A stretch of 64,000 nucleotides of DNA from Saccharomycopsis malanga (lineage: Eukaryota > Ascomycota > Saccharomycetes > Ascoideales > Saccharomycopsidaceae), in NCBI GenBank assembly GCA_004014935.1, contig CP025322.1, positions 372,001 to 436,000 on the forward strand. The letters run 5' to 3'. Every line of letters starts with the position of its first letter. Positions within the stretch are counted from its first letter, which is position 1. The notes under the pieces are model-generated. The model was not told the DNA's origin and did not search any database. It was given only the letters and a program-made list of their open reading frames with translations. Position numbers and translations under genes: made by a program. Below, piece after piece: positions 28,588 to 40,418 of this stretch.

Positions 28588-30727
28588 TCATTTGACTCTC
28601 CAGTGTGACTCTCCTAACGACTGTAACTGATTTATCTTTCTATAAATGTATCCAGCGAATAGCAAGGCCCCCACAGTCACACATAGCATGTTCATGACGT
28701 AGTAACCATCCTTGACGGCCAAGCATTCACCGTTAAAAATGTTCGTGCAAACCTGCTTGGTGGGTTCGGTAGCACATGATGGCAAGTTGGAAGCCTGTTT
28801 TGTTTCTTCCCAAAACTTAACCTTCTTGCTGACACTAGAAGTAAAGTATTCTGCTGCCTGTGGGCTCTTTGACTTGGCGAGGTCGCTGAGTGAAGTGATT
28901 CGAGAGCTCACATGGAACGATTTGTTTATGTATTGGAAAAACTTTTCGAAATTAAAATGGTTTTTCAGACTGAAAGACTGGAATAGTTGCAATTCTTCTT
29001 CGGTTGGAGCAGTTTTGAAAAAGATTTGCCCTTTTAGCAATGTTTTGTCTTTGACGAGAGCAACAAAGTTTGTCACATTTTTCCAGAACGTAGCAAAGTC
29101 GGTAAAGTCTGAAGAAGTTGAAACTGAGGAAGGAACTGCATTGAGCGACGCTGGAGCGCAAATGCTATAGGTCATTTTGTCAATAAATTTAAACAAGAAG
29201 AACTTGGGCCAGGTGCCACCAAAGTTACTTAGTGTGTTGAGAGTCGTCATGTAAGTTCCACCAATAGTTGGGTCAGCGATTCTGGTGTGGAAAGCCAGAA
29301 GCGATACAAATTGAATAGTAGACATGAGCGAACTAAACAAATGCTGTATAATCACAGCAAAAAAAAAACCAAGTAGTAACCACTGTTTTCTCGACACCGT
29401 CTGCGGTTTTTGTTGTTGGGAACAGATAAACAATTAACTGGCCAAACAAAGCAGCAACTAGTCTACCAATGTAACCAAACAACCATGGATTGAGGGCCTT
29501 TTTTCCCCGAGACCATTTTGCCACCATGTAACTAAAGAAGATCTCAAAGGGGAAGTCGATAAGTACTGTGAGCGATAAGTCTTCCTTGGAAAAACCCTTG
29601 TCGAGAAGTTTCAAGTTGGTTGCTCCTTCATTTATAAGAAAACCCACCTTGCAAACAAGTAAAATAACAATAAACTGCTGAACTGTGGAAAGAGACAAGA
29701 CACGATACATTTTCGCATATGTGCGCTTCAAGTTTGTCCAGCCATTTCTTGAATGGTTGAAGGTGGCAGCGATTTCATCGTCCGCTTCTTCCTGGGTCAA
29801 ATCATCATGTTTTCTTATTGTGAGCCTCAAATGCGGTGGAACTTCTGGGACTTTGAAAACTACATAAGCAGTACAAAGTAGAAACAACACACCGCTGGCA
29901 ATCATATACTGGCCAAGAGAAATTAAGCCGTAGTCTTGTTGGTTTAGAGCAGAACGGAAATACTTGTTTATAAACTCCTTGGAATTCAACGCAAGAAATA
30001 CAGTGAACGACAAAAAATACCCTGTGTTCAATCCCACAGTTTGGGCAGTGCTAGCATAACTTTTGCTAGCAGGACTTAGGATTACCAATGCCCAGCTGTC
30101 CACAGCTATGTCCTGTGAACTGGCCATGAGCACCAAGGTGAAGAAATAAAATGTTAGAATATGCAAGTTATGGTTCAAATCAGCAAATATGGAATCAATT
30201 TGAGACCCTAGTACAATAAAAATTAGCCCTGTGACTGTCTGAATTGGAATAATCCATGACCGTCTGCGGCCCACTCGCTTGTTGTAAAACGAGTCAACAA
30301 ATGGTGACCAGAAAAGCTTAAGAGAATAAGGATATGACGCTAACGAAAAGACACCCAACTGGGAGTATGACAAGTGGGCGGATTTCATAAGAAATGGTAT
30401 GGAACCAAACGCAAGCCCCACAGGAATACCTTGTAAAAAATATAACAAAACAAGCAAATAAAAGGCTGGCTTGTCAGCACTAAGTAACGCGCCATTACTG
30501 TTTCTACACTGGTCCTCAATATCAGTTTCAAGCTCATTGGATGCGGAGATAAACGGATGACGTGAAAAACTGGAACTCTGTTTCGGAGTTGGCGCATGCG
30601 ATAAATGCGTCGCCTCTTCATAGCTGAGACTCGTGTTCAATGTCGCCTGGTCTTGTATTGATGTGCCATGTATGGGAAGAAGCTCAATAGCGGCGTCATC
30701 GCCTAGAGCATGCTTTTTTGGAGGCAT
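28588..30727 (-). CDS. SLC33-type acetyl-CoA transporter, frame broken once
   Basis: This is the yeast relative of human SLC33A1 (Saccharomyces YBR220C), a multi-pass protein that carries acetyl-CoA into the ER/Golgi lumen. It starts at the ATG at 30727. Residues 1-85 are a cytosolic tail, then membrane segments follow with family blocks FYLLVLLYFLQGIPVGLAFG, SQDIAVDSWAL and YLVSFTVFLALNSKEF-like text. The frame switches at a run of ten A (T in the sense strand) at 29359-29368. The other frame continues with QFVSLLAFHTRIADP and TIGGTYMTTLNTLSNFGGTW, both strongly conserved, and runs to the stop at 28588. The two parts total about 710 residues. The insertion of a single base in a homopolymer is the likeliest cause, either a sequence error or a real allele. 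A lumenal insertion of about 130 residues precedes the last membrane segment. Confidence 0.82.
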
Positions 30728-31689
30728 TGATATATAGGATACTGCAGTCTACCAGCTCTTTTTTTTTTTGATCATATACCATTACTAGAGTATATAAACT
30801 CTTGTTCTCACTTTTCTGTATAGGTTGCCAGTTTGGCATCTTCAACACGGGCTGCAAACCAGTAATACGCATCTATCATTTGATAGTTACGTATAGAAAC
30901 GCATTGCGTGCGTGCATGCAATGTGCAGATTATCCTGCATGATTCCAGGCGATGACAGACGTCGGTCGGAGCAGCGAGTTTGGTGTTCTTCACATAGTTA
31001 ACGGCTCCCTTGGTCCAGCCGGCATAATGATTGTGAGTGACAAATTTATAACACTAACGACATGCCGAACTTGCGTCGGAAGCGAGCACGGCGAGTAGAC
31101 GTCACCCGAACAAAGGTCTCCCAACAGAAGCAAATTTGCTGGTTAGGCTAGCCCACACAACAAGGGATGTTGTTTGCAAATAACACCTCCGCCTTGGCAG
31201 AGGGGTCCATTAAACCCAGGCAGTTGCGGTTTTTGCGGTTGTAGTTTCGCCACAACGCGACGCCTATACTAGACGTAACATGGATTGGACGTAAGACCCA
31301 CGCAAATGGTACAATATTCCACCTGCCAAACAGCAAGCGGTGCGGGGAAGCGGAGTGCATAAACAAACAAACAGGATAACCTGCGTACCCCTCTGTTGAT
31401 GCTTCTACGCTACTCCCAACAAACAGGCGTCCTTGGTTGCCATCTACTATTTATTCGTACTGGAATCTTCCTTTCTGCCATGGAGTTGCATGGACAAGAA
31501 CTAAGTTATTGGTAGTGATACTCCGAGATCTACCTTTTCCATAGCACATCTTTCCATATAATCCTCCATACACCAAGCAGTGCACTAATACGACCTGGCA
31601 TAGCAATCTCTGTTCAACACAGTTTGACAATACACCCATACATAACCAATACATCCCCACACCATACACCACAACTAATATTATTCGCT
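30728..31689. promoter_or_regulatory. Divergent promoter region of the transporter and ACH1
   Basis: This 962-bp gap is richer in G+C than most gaps here, notably between 30950 and 31350. It contains CCG-N9-CGG near 31063-31077, a spacing that zinc-cluster factors can bind, which would suit carbon-source control of ACH1. That is inference. Short open frames on both strands do not look coding. Confidence 0.4.
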
Positions 31690-33261
31690 ATGTCGTCCAT
31701 TCTCAAACAGAGAGTCAGATATGCACCATATCTACAAAAGCTTGTCACACCCGAAGAATGTGTCCAGTTTTTCAAAAATGGGCAGTACATTGGTTGGTCT
31801 GGTTTCACAGGTGTTGGGTCTCCAAAAGTTGTTCCTAATGCCATCGCTGAGCATGTTGAGAAAAACAGTCTTCAAGGGCAATTGGGGTTTAACTTATTCA
31901 TTGGTGCTTCTGCAGGACCTGAAGAAAGCAGATGGGCTGAAAATAATATGCTTTTGAGAAGAGCTCCTCATCAAGTTGGGAAACCAATTGCTAATTCTAT
32001 CAACGATGGTCGAACACAGTTCTTTGACAAACATTTGTCCATGTTTCCTCAGGATTTGACCTATGGTTACTATACCAAAGATAAAGAGAATGATTTACTT
32101 GACATTACAATTATCGAAGCTACTGCCATCAAGGAAGATGGTTCGATTGTGCCAGGGCCAGCAGTTGGAGGTTCGCCGGAATTTATTGCAACATCCGACA
32201 AGGTTATCATTGAAGTGAATACAGTCACGCCTTCTTTCGAAGGTTTGCATGACATTGACATGCCAGTCCAACCACCTCACCGCCCAGCTTATCCATACAC
32301 TAGAGTTGACGATAAAAACGGTAGAGATTCAATTCCTGTTGATCCTAACAGAGTTGTTGCAATTGTAGAAAGCACTGTTAAAGACCAAGTTCCTCCAAAC
32401 ACTCCTTCTGATGCTACTTCTAAAGCTATTGCCAGCCATTTGATTGAATTTTTGGAACACGAGGTTAAATATGGAAGAATGCCAGAAAACTTGCATCCAC
32501 TTCAATCAGGTATTGGCAATATTGCAAACGCTGTTATCGAAGGGCTTGCAGAATCTTCATTCAAAGACTTGAATGTGTGGACTGAAGTCTTGCAAGATTC
32601 GTTTTTGGACTTTTTCGAAAAAGGTACCTTAAACTACGCTACGTCCACTTCTATTAGATTGACTGAAAAGGGTTTTGAAAGATTTTTCAAAAATTTTGAT
32701 TTGTATAAAAACAAGCTCTGTCTCAGATCGCAGGTGGTCTCAAACTCTCCTGAGCTCATCAGAAGATTCGGGGTAATTGCCATGAACACTCCAGTTGAAG
32801 TTGACATTTTTGCCCACGCTAACTCCACCAATGTTTCTGGCTCTAAAATGTTACATGGTATTGGTGGCAGTGCTGATTTCTTGAGAAATGCGAAGCTTTC
32901 AGTGATGCACACTCCTTCTGCCAGAAAATCCAAGGTTGACAAGACTGGTATCTCATGTATTGTTCCTTTTGCCTCCCATATTGACCAGACAGAGCACGAC
33001 TTGGATGTTATTGTCACTGAACAAGGATTGGCCGATGTTAGAGGCTTGTCTCCAAAAGAAAGAGCGTTGCAGATTATCAACAAATGTGCCCACCCAGACT
33101 ATAGGGATCAGTTGAACGAGTACTTTGATAGGGCAGTGCACTACACTTCAAAGAAAAGGGCATTGCATGAGCCTCACAACTTGCGTGACGTTTTTAAAAT
33201 GCACTTGAACTTTGAGAAAAACGGCACTATGAAGTTGGACTCTTGGGATGTCCAATTTTAA
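31690..33261 (+). CDS. ACH1: Mitochondrial acetyl-CoA hydrolase / CoA-transferase Ach1
   Basis: Ach1 transfers CoA between succinyl-CoA and acetate and slowly hydrolyses acetyl-CoA; it serves acetate detoxification and acetyl-unit movement in mitochondria. The first in-frame ATG at 31690 gives 523 residues, matching the yeast enzyme (526). Family blocks include [16 protein letters not shown] near residue 35, [24 protein letters not shown], the [19 protein letters not shown] region, [16 protein letters not shown], and [18 protein letters not shown] near the C-terminus. There is no classical long presequence, and the N-terminus [14 protein letters not shown] is basic and amphipathic enough to target mitochondria. 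No CTG codon is used in the gene. Start choice: an upstream in-frame TTG was rejected. Confidence 0.96.
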   Translation: MSSILKQRVRYAPYLQKLVTPEECVQFFKNGQYIGWSGFTGVGSPKVVPNAIAEHVEKNSLQGQLGFNLFIGASAGPEESRWAENNMLLRRAPHQVGKPIANSINDGRTQFFDKHLSMFPQDLTYGYYTKDKENDLLDITIIEATAIKEDGSIVPGPAVGGSPEFIATSDKVIIEVNTVTPSFEGLHDIDMPVQPPHRPAYPYTRVDDKNGRDSIPVDPNRVVAIVESTVKDQVPPNTPSDATSKAIASHLIEFLEHEVKYGRMPENLHPLQSGIGNIANAVIEGLAESSFKDLNVWTEVLQDSFLDFFEKGTLNYATSTSIRLTEKGFERFFKNFDLYKNKLCLRSQVVSNSPELIRRFGVIAMNTPVEVDIFAHANSTNVSGSKMLHGIGGSADFLRNAKLSVMHTPSARKSKVDKTGISCIVPFASHIDQTEHDLDVIVTEQGLADVRGLSPKERALQIINKCAHPDYRDQLNEYFDRAVHYTSKKRALHEPHNLRDVFKMHLNFEKNGTMKLDSWDVQF

Positions 33262-36065
33262 TTGACATTACAGCAATTTGTTTTTGTTATTGGTTATTTG
33301 GCTCCTCATATGTTGTATAATGTAATATTAATAAATTTATATTCTCATTTTGATATATTTAAGATATGTATAAGCGACGTTGTGGTTCAATGAGAATTGA
33401 GCGTTGTGATATATTTCATTCATTGTAACGTAAACTGAACGTGCTTTCCACAGGCAAGTGCAACTGTTTGAAATACAACCTAGACAAAAGTCTACTGCTT
33501 ACTTTTTAACCCATCGGTTGTTCAGAAAAGCCAGTGAGAAGTTTACAATGACCGGGACATACTTGTTTTTTTTGGTATAATAGTAATTGCCAAAGACGGC
33601 ATTCAAAGGAGGACAAGGATACTAAAGAATTTGCGAAAAACAGTCAAAAGTAATTAACTCTGTATGCCCAATAGTAAGTTGAGACTTTTGTAATCATGCA
33701 ATGATCTAATGAGTTAAAATAATGCCTTACACATTTAGACTGTATTTGATAAAATTAGAAGCAGTGCGAATTATTTGTAGATAAAAACTTTTTATAGAAG
33801 CGAATGGTTCTAGACTTATCTACAACATTCCGAATTTGAAATTGAAGTCAAAAAATTTGTTCAATAAATTTCAAGGAGATTATTAACTTGCTATTTACTT
33901 ATTGCTTACACTACTTTATTTTTTATTTTCCAAAAAACATAATTTGGGAATCACAAGATATATCATGTGTATATTGAGTATTTTAAAAGCCTGACAGGAT
34001 GTATGCAGTACTTATGTCGAACTAAAACTATGAGTTAATGTCATAAATAACTTCCCATTAATTTAAATTTTTTGCTTAGCAACTAGAACAAGATAAATGA
34101 ATAAGAAGTCAATTAAAAGTAGCACCTACTAGAGGTTTACCAAAAATAGCACTGTATTTAAAAATACTTTTAGAATCTCGAGATGCGTAAGGGATGAGAA
34201 TATAAATAGCAAAGCCTACAATATGCCTTTAGGTATCTATAAGGAAAATACCAGAACGAAATATATTTAGCAATTTATCTATTCATTAAGCTATATTCTT
34301 ATTCTTTTGAACGATGTTTATCTTATTTTGCTGATTGATAACTATACAGTCCGAGCTTGCAGTCATTACTCTCAATTACCCCTTTGCTATGCGAATCCAC
34401 TTAACAATCATTTTCTCACAATAGAGAAAAAGTCGAATCTGTGTACTGTACAGAGATCAGAAGAGTGGGCCTACTGATAATGTACACACTCTCGTCTAGT
34501 AATGGTCCCTGTTTTGCTGTTTTCAATGCCTCGGGAACAACCGCAGATCTCCTGCAGGCTAACTTTAACAGTATCACTCTTGAACTTCATAGTAAAAAGA
34601 TTGTATTTTGGCAGAAACTGGCATTTTGGCTTAAGGGCTGACAAGAACTGGCTTGTTGTAAAAGTTGCAAATCATCCATGAGAAACGTATTTACAATATG
34701 CTTTTATTCTCAAAATGTGAAATGAACAATAAGCTTAAAGGCTGCAATACGATTTTAAAAGTGAAAAAGTTATAGTTCTAAACCCTAAATGCATTGTAAA
34801 TGAGGTAAATTGAGAGATACAATGAAATTGTAAACCTTGGGTTCTGTGAATGAAAACAACAGAAAATTTTCTCGTAATAACACTTAACCAGTGCATTCGA
34901 TAGAAGTCAATAGAATAGTAGTTCAAACTATTCACGATCTAGTTATAATGTTACATATCAAATTGCCATTGCTCCCCTTGACTTCTATTGACTCAACTGG
35001 CGTGTCTCGCACACTCGTCTACTTCCTTGTCAAATTTCATATTTTTCGAACATGTAAACATAAGACTAAAGAGCATCTTGTTTTGTAAAGAGATCTTCTG
35101 CGGGCAAGCGAAAAGTGATTTAAAACATTGTGAGACAACGCGTGCTTACAATACCGGCTAAAGATCAACGAATGATTTTCTTCCGATTCAATCAACTTTT
35201 TTTGTTTTCTGCAAGTATCGCCCATATTCTTTTGTTTAGTATTATTACCCACTCGTCTACGTCAGTGTCAAGGCACAACTAAAAACCAAAACAAACAAAA
35301 CGTTGATATGTTTCTAATTTCATGTTCCATGCATTGAAGCTTATTATAAATGACATTTGCAAGGCTCAGCTCAGTACCGCTTGTAATAAATAAAAGTAAC
35401 GTAGATTTTCATTTATGTCCGATGCCCCTTTGCCAAAAAACCTTACTCTGTTGCTATTGTAAATATTTAAATTTGGCAAATAAGGGGTTCTATTTTTACA
35501 AGGGGATAATAATCCCAATTATTGATATTAGACACTTGGCTCTGTTCACTTTTCGTAAAAATAGTAGCAGGCTGAGCATTATGACTATTTTTGGTTTTAT
35601 TTTTTTTTGAAAAATAGTACCTACACAAACCAACGAATTATTTTTTTATGACTCCCTGTAGTTAGCCTTCACCATGCCTCTGTTTACAGAATGTAGAAGC
35701 TTTTCAAACTAGAGATGAAATTTCTACGTATACGGCAGAGTAGACGAAATCGACAAGTCTGTTTTTTGTCTCAGGCCCACCCGCAGTCTGCTGCTTTGCG
35801 CAGACCAATGCGCGGTGGTGCACCCGCATGCATCCAATATTTAAATTTTACTTTTCAAATTTTCAACATGAGAGGTCTTCCCTTTATGAGTTTACGATAT
35901 ATAAGAGCTATGGTCGTGCTTTTTTTACACAGATTGTTTGATTATTTTTACACAGATTATTCAAACAACTCAACTAAGAATAACAGTTTTATTACATTTC
36001 TTCTTCATACTTCCGCTCGCTTGATTATTCTTCTCAAAGGTTTATTTACAATCAATAACAACGCA
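33262..36065. other. 2.8-kb gene-poor region upstream of the first wall-protein gene
   Basis: This long A+T-rich stretch holds a copy of a dispersed repeat (33452-33559), no credible gene, and the promoter of the wall-protein gene at its right end, with TATATAAG at 35898-35905. An ATG-started 86-codon frame at 35350-35610 has no recognisable features and I do not call it. An in-frame ATG at 35715 could extend the wall-protein gene, but it would place the signal peptide internally and lies upstream of the TATA box. Confidence 0.45.
33452..33559. repeat. Dispersed repeat, copy A (longest)
   Basis: This 108-bp stretch matches two other places in the window. Its right part (33487-33559) agrees with 44972-45044 at 67 of 73 positions, and its left part (33452-33512) agrees with 53315-53375 at 51 of 61, both without gaps. 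It has no open reading frame. It may be a fragment of an old LTR or other non-autonomous element, but I see no terminal repeats or target duplication to prove the class. Confidence 0.75.
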
Positions 36066-37340
36066 ATGCTCTTTTCTAAATCTATTATTTCACTTCTAGC
36101 AGCTGCTACTGCCTCTGCTGCTGGCCCTTATTTTAACACAACCACTGGAAGTGAAGTCTTGACTACCGCCACTCTTACAGATGTATGGTTATCTACTGTC
36201 ACTGACACAATCACCTCTTGTTCTGGGCACACAAGTTGTGTCCCAACTGTCACCTTACATACTACTAGACTCACAACTGTCTACACCACCACTTGTCCAT
36301 TGTCAGAATTGACTACCTTATCTACCAGCTCCAGCACATCAGCTTCATCATCAGTTCCATCGTCTAGTAGTATTGAAACCACCTCTTCTGTTCCTTCCTC
36401 AACTACTCCAGTAGTTCCTGAGACAACCACTAACTCTACTAGTACTACTGAGGGTATAGCAAGCACATCCGCCACTACTCCTGTCCCAGCTGTTTCTACA
36501 AACTCAACAAGCCTACCAAGCTTTACTTCTACTCCAAGTGTACCAGTCAATACTACAACCCAATCTGGAAGTGTTATTACCACCGGTACCATAACTACTG
36601 TTTCCTTAAGCACCACTGAGATTGTTATTACCTCATGTTCGGGCCACACTGCTTGCACTCCAATAACCACTTATTCAACCACAGAAGTTACCACTGTCTA
36701 CACTACTACCTGTCCCCTTTCAGAGTTGACCACTGTGACCCCATCAACCACCAAGACTCTTGAGACCAGCAGTGCTCCATTTTACAACCACACTACCTCC
36801 TCTATTAGCTTAACCACCCAAACTTTAAGTTATCCAAATGTCACGAGTGTGGTCCCAACTACTGCTTATACCACCAGCTTTGTTACAACCGAGTCTGATA
36901 TTACCATTGAAACCACCATCACTTCTTGCTCTAAACAAGGTTGTTCTACTGGTGTCACTACTTACACTTCCGAAATCACCACCGCATACGTCACCACTTG
37001 TCCTCTTACCACGGAAACCACTGTTACCCCAATTTCCACCATAGTCAGTAAGTCTATCCCAGTTACTGTGTCTTCCGTTACCCCTTCAACTCAAGTTTCT
37101 TTGACTACTGAAAGTTTGTCGCCTACTACTACCCCAGCTTCTGTATCAGTCGAATCTTCTACTACTACCACCTCTTCAGGAAAAACTGGTTTCCCATCGA
37201 CCACTTTGGAGACTACTGCCCCTTCTTTATCCACAGGATCATCTAGTTCTGTTCTTATTCAAACTAATGGGGCTGCTGCCAACCAAGGTCACCTTGCTAT
37301 GGGCTCTGGTTTGTTAGGATTGGTTTTGTTGTTCATGTGA
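36066..37340 (+). CDS. GPI-anchored wall protein with three Ccw12-like modules
   Basis: A predicted cell-wall mannoprotein of 424 residues. The start at 36066 gives a clean signal peptide (MLFSKSIISLLAAATASAAG). The mature part is mostly Ser, Thr, Pro and Val, a typical O-mannosylated stalk. It carries three copies of a module with spacing T-I-T-S-C, a second Cys 5-6 residues on, and then TTVYTTTCPLSELTT: near residues 45-80, 195-235 and 285-320. The last copy is divergent (TITSCSKQGCST, TAYVTTCPLTTETT). The C-terminus (GAAANQG, then HLAMGSGLLGLVLLFM) is a GPI-attachment signal. The module resembles that of Saccharomyces Ccw12 and some flocculins. It is the largest of three related genes nearby. 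A TATA box lies 161 bp upstream. The exact name is not known to me. Confidence 0.9.
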   Translation: MLFSKSIISLLAAATASAAGPYFNTTTGSEVLTTATLTDVWLSTVTDTITSCSGHTSCVPTVTLHTTRLTTVYTTTCPLSELTTLSTSSSTSASSSVPSSSSIETTSSVPSSTTPVVPETTTNSTSTTEGIASTSATTPVPAVSTNSTSLPSFTSTPSVPVNTTTQSGSVITTGTITTVSLSTTEIVITSCSGHTACTPITTYSTTEVTTVYTTTCPLSELTTVTPSTTKTLETSSAPFYNHTTSSISLTTQTLSYPNVTSVVPTTAYTTSFVTTESDITIETTITSCSKQGCSTGVTTYTSEITTAYVTTCPLTTETTVTPISTIVSKSIPVTVSSVTPSTQVSLTTESLSPTTTPASVSVESSTTTTSSGKTGFPSTTLETTAPSLSTGSSSSVLIQTNGAAANQGHLAMGSGLLGLVLLFM

Positions 37341-38448
37341 TCAGTTATTGTTCACAGTTGTCGTTTCCATTAGTTTTTTACGATATTGTACCCTTTCTTC
37401 TTCGATTCTTTGTTCTTTCAAGAGCATTTTTTGCTCAACTACACTTTTAGTACTGTCATTACGTTTGTTTTTCTTCATTAATTCATTGCATGAATGTTTT
37501 CATTCCTCACTTATCACGTTCAGCAGCTAGTTTGTTCTACGTTTTTGCATATTCTTTTTTCTCTATTTTTACAAACCCTTATTCTTCGACTTTTTTCTTG
37601 ACTTCTTTCTCCAAAATTTCATTCTATTCTTAGTAGTTAGCCAAACAAATATTTTGCATGCCTCAACTTTATCGTAAATAAATGTAGTTTATTACCATTA
37701 ATGGTTGTCAATAGACAACGCTGCACATAGACGCAGACGTTGCATCTTTTCGAGCATCCTGATGCAAAACAACGCTGAGATATGCGCTTATCAAGCACTC
37801 TTGAGTTGCAGACGCCTGCCTCCATTTATTTTTGTTTTTCTCAAATCGGAATGATAATTGATATCTACCCGCCGCTTTTTTTTAGCAAACATTTAACGAT
37901 CTAGCAGCCTGTCAGGAGGCTGTCATAGCTGTAGTTGATCCTTGATCTGACAGACGAAGATGATTTACAATATTTGGTAACATATCCAGCCCTGGAATGC
38001 GTTCTAGGGCACATTTTCTTTCGTATTGAAGTTGACATGTATCAGTAAAGCTGTTGAATTGTTTCATTGTCCTACAATCTTATTATAAATGATAAAACAA
38101 AACATTACACCATTTTCTTTCTTTGTTGTTCTCCAATGTATATTAGATAGCCCGTGTCAGTGGACAATAGCGAAAAACTAGCCCGTCAGGCTCTCTTACG
38201 CGTCTTTGGCCTGCGTCTAATATGAAAAGACAACAAAGTACTTACTTTTGTATATAGATTTCTACGCCAACACTAGCACAGGAAGTTTGAACATGAATGA
38301 CATACTATTATATAAAGTGATAGTTCCACTTGTTTTCTGCCCATTTCTTATTCAATATGAATATAAATAACTATACAGACAAAGTCACAAAAGCTTAACA
38401 ATAAATTCCATTGACACCATATCTGAATATTAGCCAAAAAACGTCAAA
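37341..38448. promoter_or_regulatory. Intergenic region between two wall-protein genes
   Basis: This 1.1-kb tandem gap starts with T-rich 3' sequence. Between 37720 and 38220 it has several GCAGAC/GACGCAG elements (37730-37739, 37808-37814 and, reversed, 38211-38217) and an inverted repeat CAGCCT-AGGCTG near 37905. The TATA box TATATAAA is at 38309-38316, 133 bp before the next start. No gene is visible. Confidence 0.45.
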
Positions 38449-39432
38449 ATGTTGTTCAACAAATCATTTGCTTTAGCTTCCCTTGCATCTGGATCTTACG
38501 CCGCATACATTAACACAACTGCCTCTGCTAGCTCTTATACAGGCGCTGCTGACCCAATTATTACCAATACTGCCGATGCTCAGGCCGGTGACTTGATCAC
38601 CACCGTGATAACCGCCTCAGATTTTAGTACGTTACTACTCACCATCACCTCTTGTTCAGAGAACAAGTGCTCTGAAGTGGTGACTTCTACTTTAACTGGT
38701 GTGGTTACCGAATACACTACCACATGTCCATTGTCAGTTTTAAGCACAATCTCTTCTTCTGCTGTTACAGCTCCAGTTTCCCCAACCACCCTTTCGCCAA
38801 GCTTGCCTGCAATTAGTACCTCAAAAGCTACTACTGAAACTTTGTCTAGTACACCAGCTTCCTCTGACATTGTTTCTTCCTCTTCGGTAGCTACCAATTC
38901 AGCATCTTCAACAGTTGTTCCTTCTACTACACAAACTGGTACCCTTTCACCTTCCTCTGCTTTGTCTTCATCCTCAGTAATAACCGAACAATCACCTGTT
39001 CCTGTTGTACTAACATCCTCTTCTACCCCAGCTCTTACTTCAAAAACTTACTCTAGTTCTGCTGTTATCCCTTCGATCCCAGCTATTTCAACTTCCGCAT
39101 CTTCATCTATTGTCTCTTCACAGGCCATTTCTTCATCTATTGTTCCTACTACAAGCACTCTTTCACCATCATATAGTGCTTCCTCTATTGAATCCTCAGT
39201 TAGCGAATCATCTCCTGCTATTGAGCCATCCTCCTCTGCCACCACCGAATCTGGAGAAGCTACTGAAACCGCTGAAGCTGAAGAATCATCTGAAACTGAA
39301 AGCACTACTTCTGCTTCTTCTAGTTCTACCGCTGGTATTGAAACTGCTAACGCCGCTGGTGTCATTTATGGTTCTGCCCAGTCATTGGTAGGCTCTTCTT
39401 TAATTGCTTTGTTTGCGCTTGCACTTATCTAA
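38449..39432 (+). CDS. GPI-anchored Ser/Thr-rich wall protein, one Ccw12-like module
   Basis: A 327-residue predicted wall mannoprotein, paralogous to the preceding gene. It begins with a signal peptide (MLFNKSFALASLASGSYAA) whose first residues match those of its neighbour. One module follows near residues 45-95: LLTITSCSENKCSEVV, then TEYTTTCPLSVLS. Most of the rest is a Ser/Thr/Pro/Ala stalk, with an acidic Glu-rich stretch near residues 265-290 (ATETAEAEESSETEST). The tail ANAAGVIYGSAQ plus SLIALFALALI is a GPI signal. The start ATG directly gives the signal peptide. Its function is presumably structural, in the wall; this is inferred from composition and module only. Confidence 0.88.
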   Translation: MLFNKSFALASLASGSYAAYINTTASASSYTGAADPIITNTADAQAGDLITTVITASDFSTLLLTITSCSENKCSEVVTSTLTGVVTEYTTTCPLSVLSTISSSAVTAPVSPTTLSPSLPAISTSKATTETLSSTPASSDIVSSSSVATNSASSTVVPSTTQTGTLSPSSALSSSSVITEQSPVPVVLTSSSTPALTSKTYSSSAVIPSIPAISTSASSSIVSSQAISSSIVPTTSTLSPSYSASSIESSVSESSPAIEPSSSATTESGEATETAEAEESSETESTTSASSSSTAGIETANAAGVIYGSAQSLVGSSLIALFALALI

Positions 39433-40418
39433 GTCCCTTTCTTGCATTTTTCAGTTCTTTATAATTTTACCGTTTCTTAAGTTTTAACATTTTTAAATTT
39501 GGCTCTCACTTTTAATTTTAAATTTCGTCACTTCCTTGCATACAATTATTGTTTTTTCTTCCATCCTACCATCATAATCTGTATTTCGATTTCTAAACTC
39601 ACATCTTATCTCGCTTCCGAAAAAACACATGGTCATTAATTGGCGTTTAATACATCTTCATGCTTTTACTTCATTTAAATATAAGATTGATACGAGAGTT
39701 TTGTGTAAGCACACCGTCACTTAAAAAGAAACAATTTGCTTTTCGATTGAAAAGCAGACCAATGTTACCTATTGCTTCTTTCTCAGTACGACAGACAATC
39801 AAAAGTGTAACATACGGGATAGAGGCAGTTTACTGTGAAATCAAGTATGTTTACTAATGACAACCAACAAGTCTCAAACAGACACTTTAGGGAACATCGC
39901 TAGCAACATTTTTTCCTTGTTTTCAACTATAACAACATACTGGAAATTGACATTTTCATTAGTAAACTATATATGCTAGTTGTGAAATGCAACCCTAATC
40001 CCAGAAGAGATTACCCCAGTGTACTAAGACTACTATTTTGAGAAGCCAGAAGATCCGAAAAGGCTGTAATGAGTTTATTAAACGTTGCTTTTTTCAACAA
40101 GGATGCTAATTATTGTTGAAAGCGTTGTGCACATCAAATTATTGAGTGTCATGTAACTAATGTCATGTTAAACTTTTACATATATGAGAGCTGAGAAAAA
40201 ATAAAATTTGTGAAATTTGTCAAAAAAGAGTAATGTGATGTCCATTTCGGATGCCATCAACACCTAAGGACAACGGAGAAATGGGATTATTGCCAATCAA
40301 TAACTAAAATCCGCATTGACGAATGAAAAGTTAAAAACATTGTATGAAAGGTTGCTATCTAGCAACATTTAGAAGTGAAAGAGAAAAAATTAAGCATCCT
40401 GGCTAATTTCAAACCTGA
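39433..40418. other. Convergent gap between wall-protein and CREG-like genes
   Basis: This 986-bp gap between two gene ends is A+T-rich. A 65-codon ATG frame at 39660-39857 has no protein-like features and is not called. I see nothing else. Confidence 0.4.

Noticed and set aside
35350-35610. 86-codon ATG frame upstream of the first wall-protein gene
   Set aside because: Composition is that of random A+T-rich DNA, with no domain and no conserved motif.
35715-36065. In-frame upstream extension of the first wall-protein gene
   Set aside because: It would bury the signal peptide at residue 118 and begin before the TATA box at 35898, so the ATG at 36066 is preferred.
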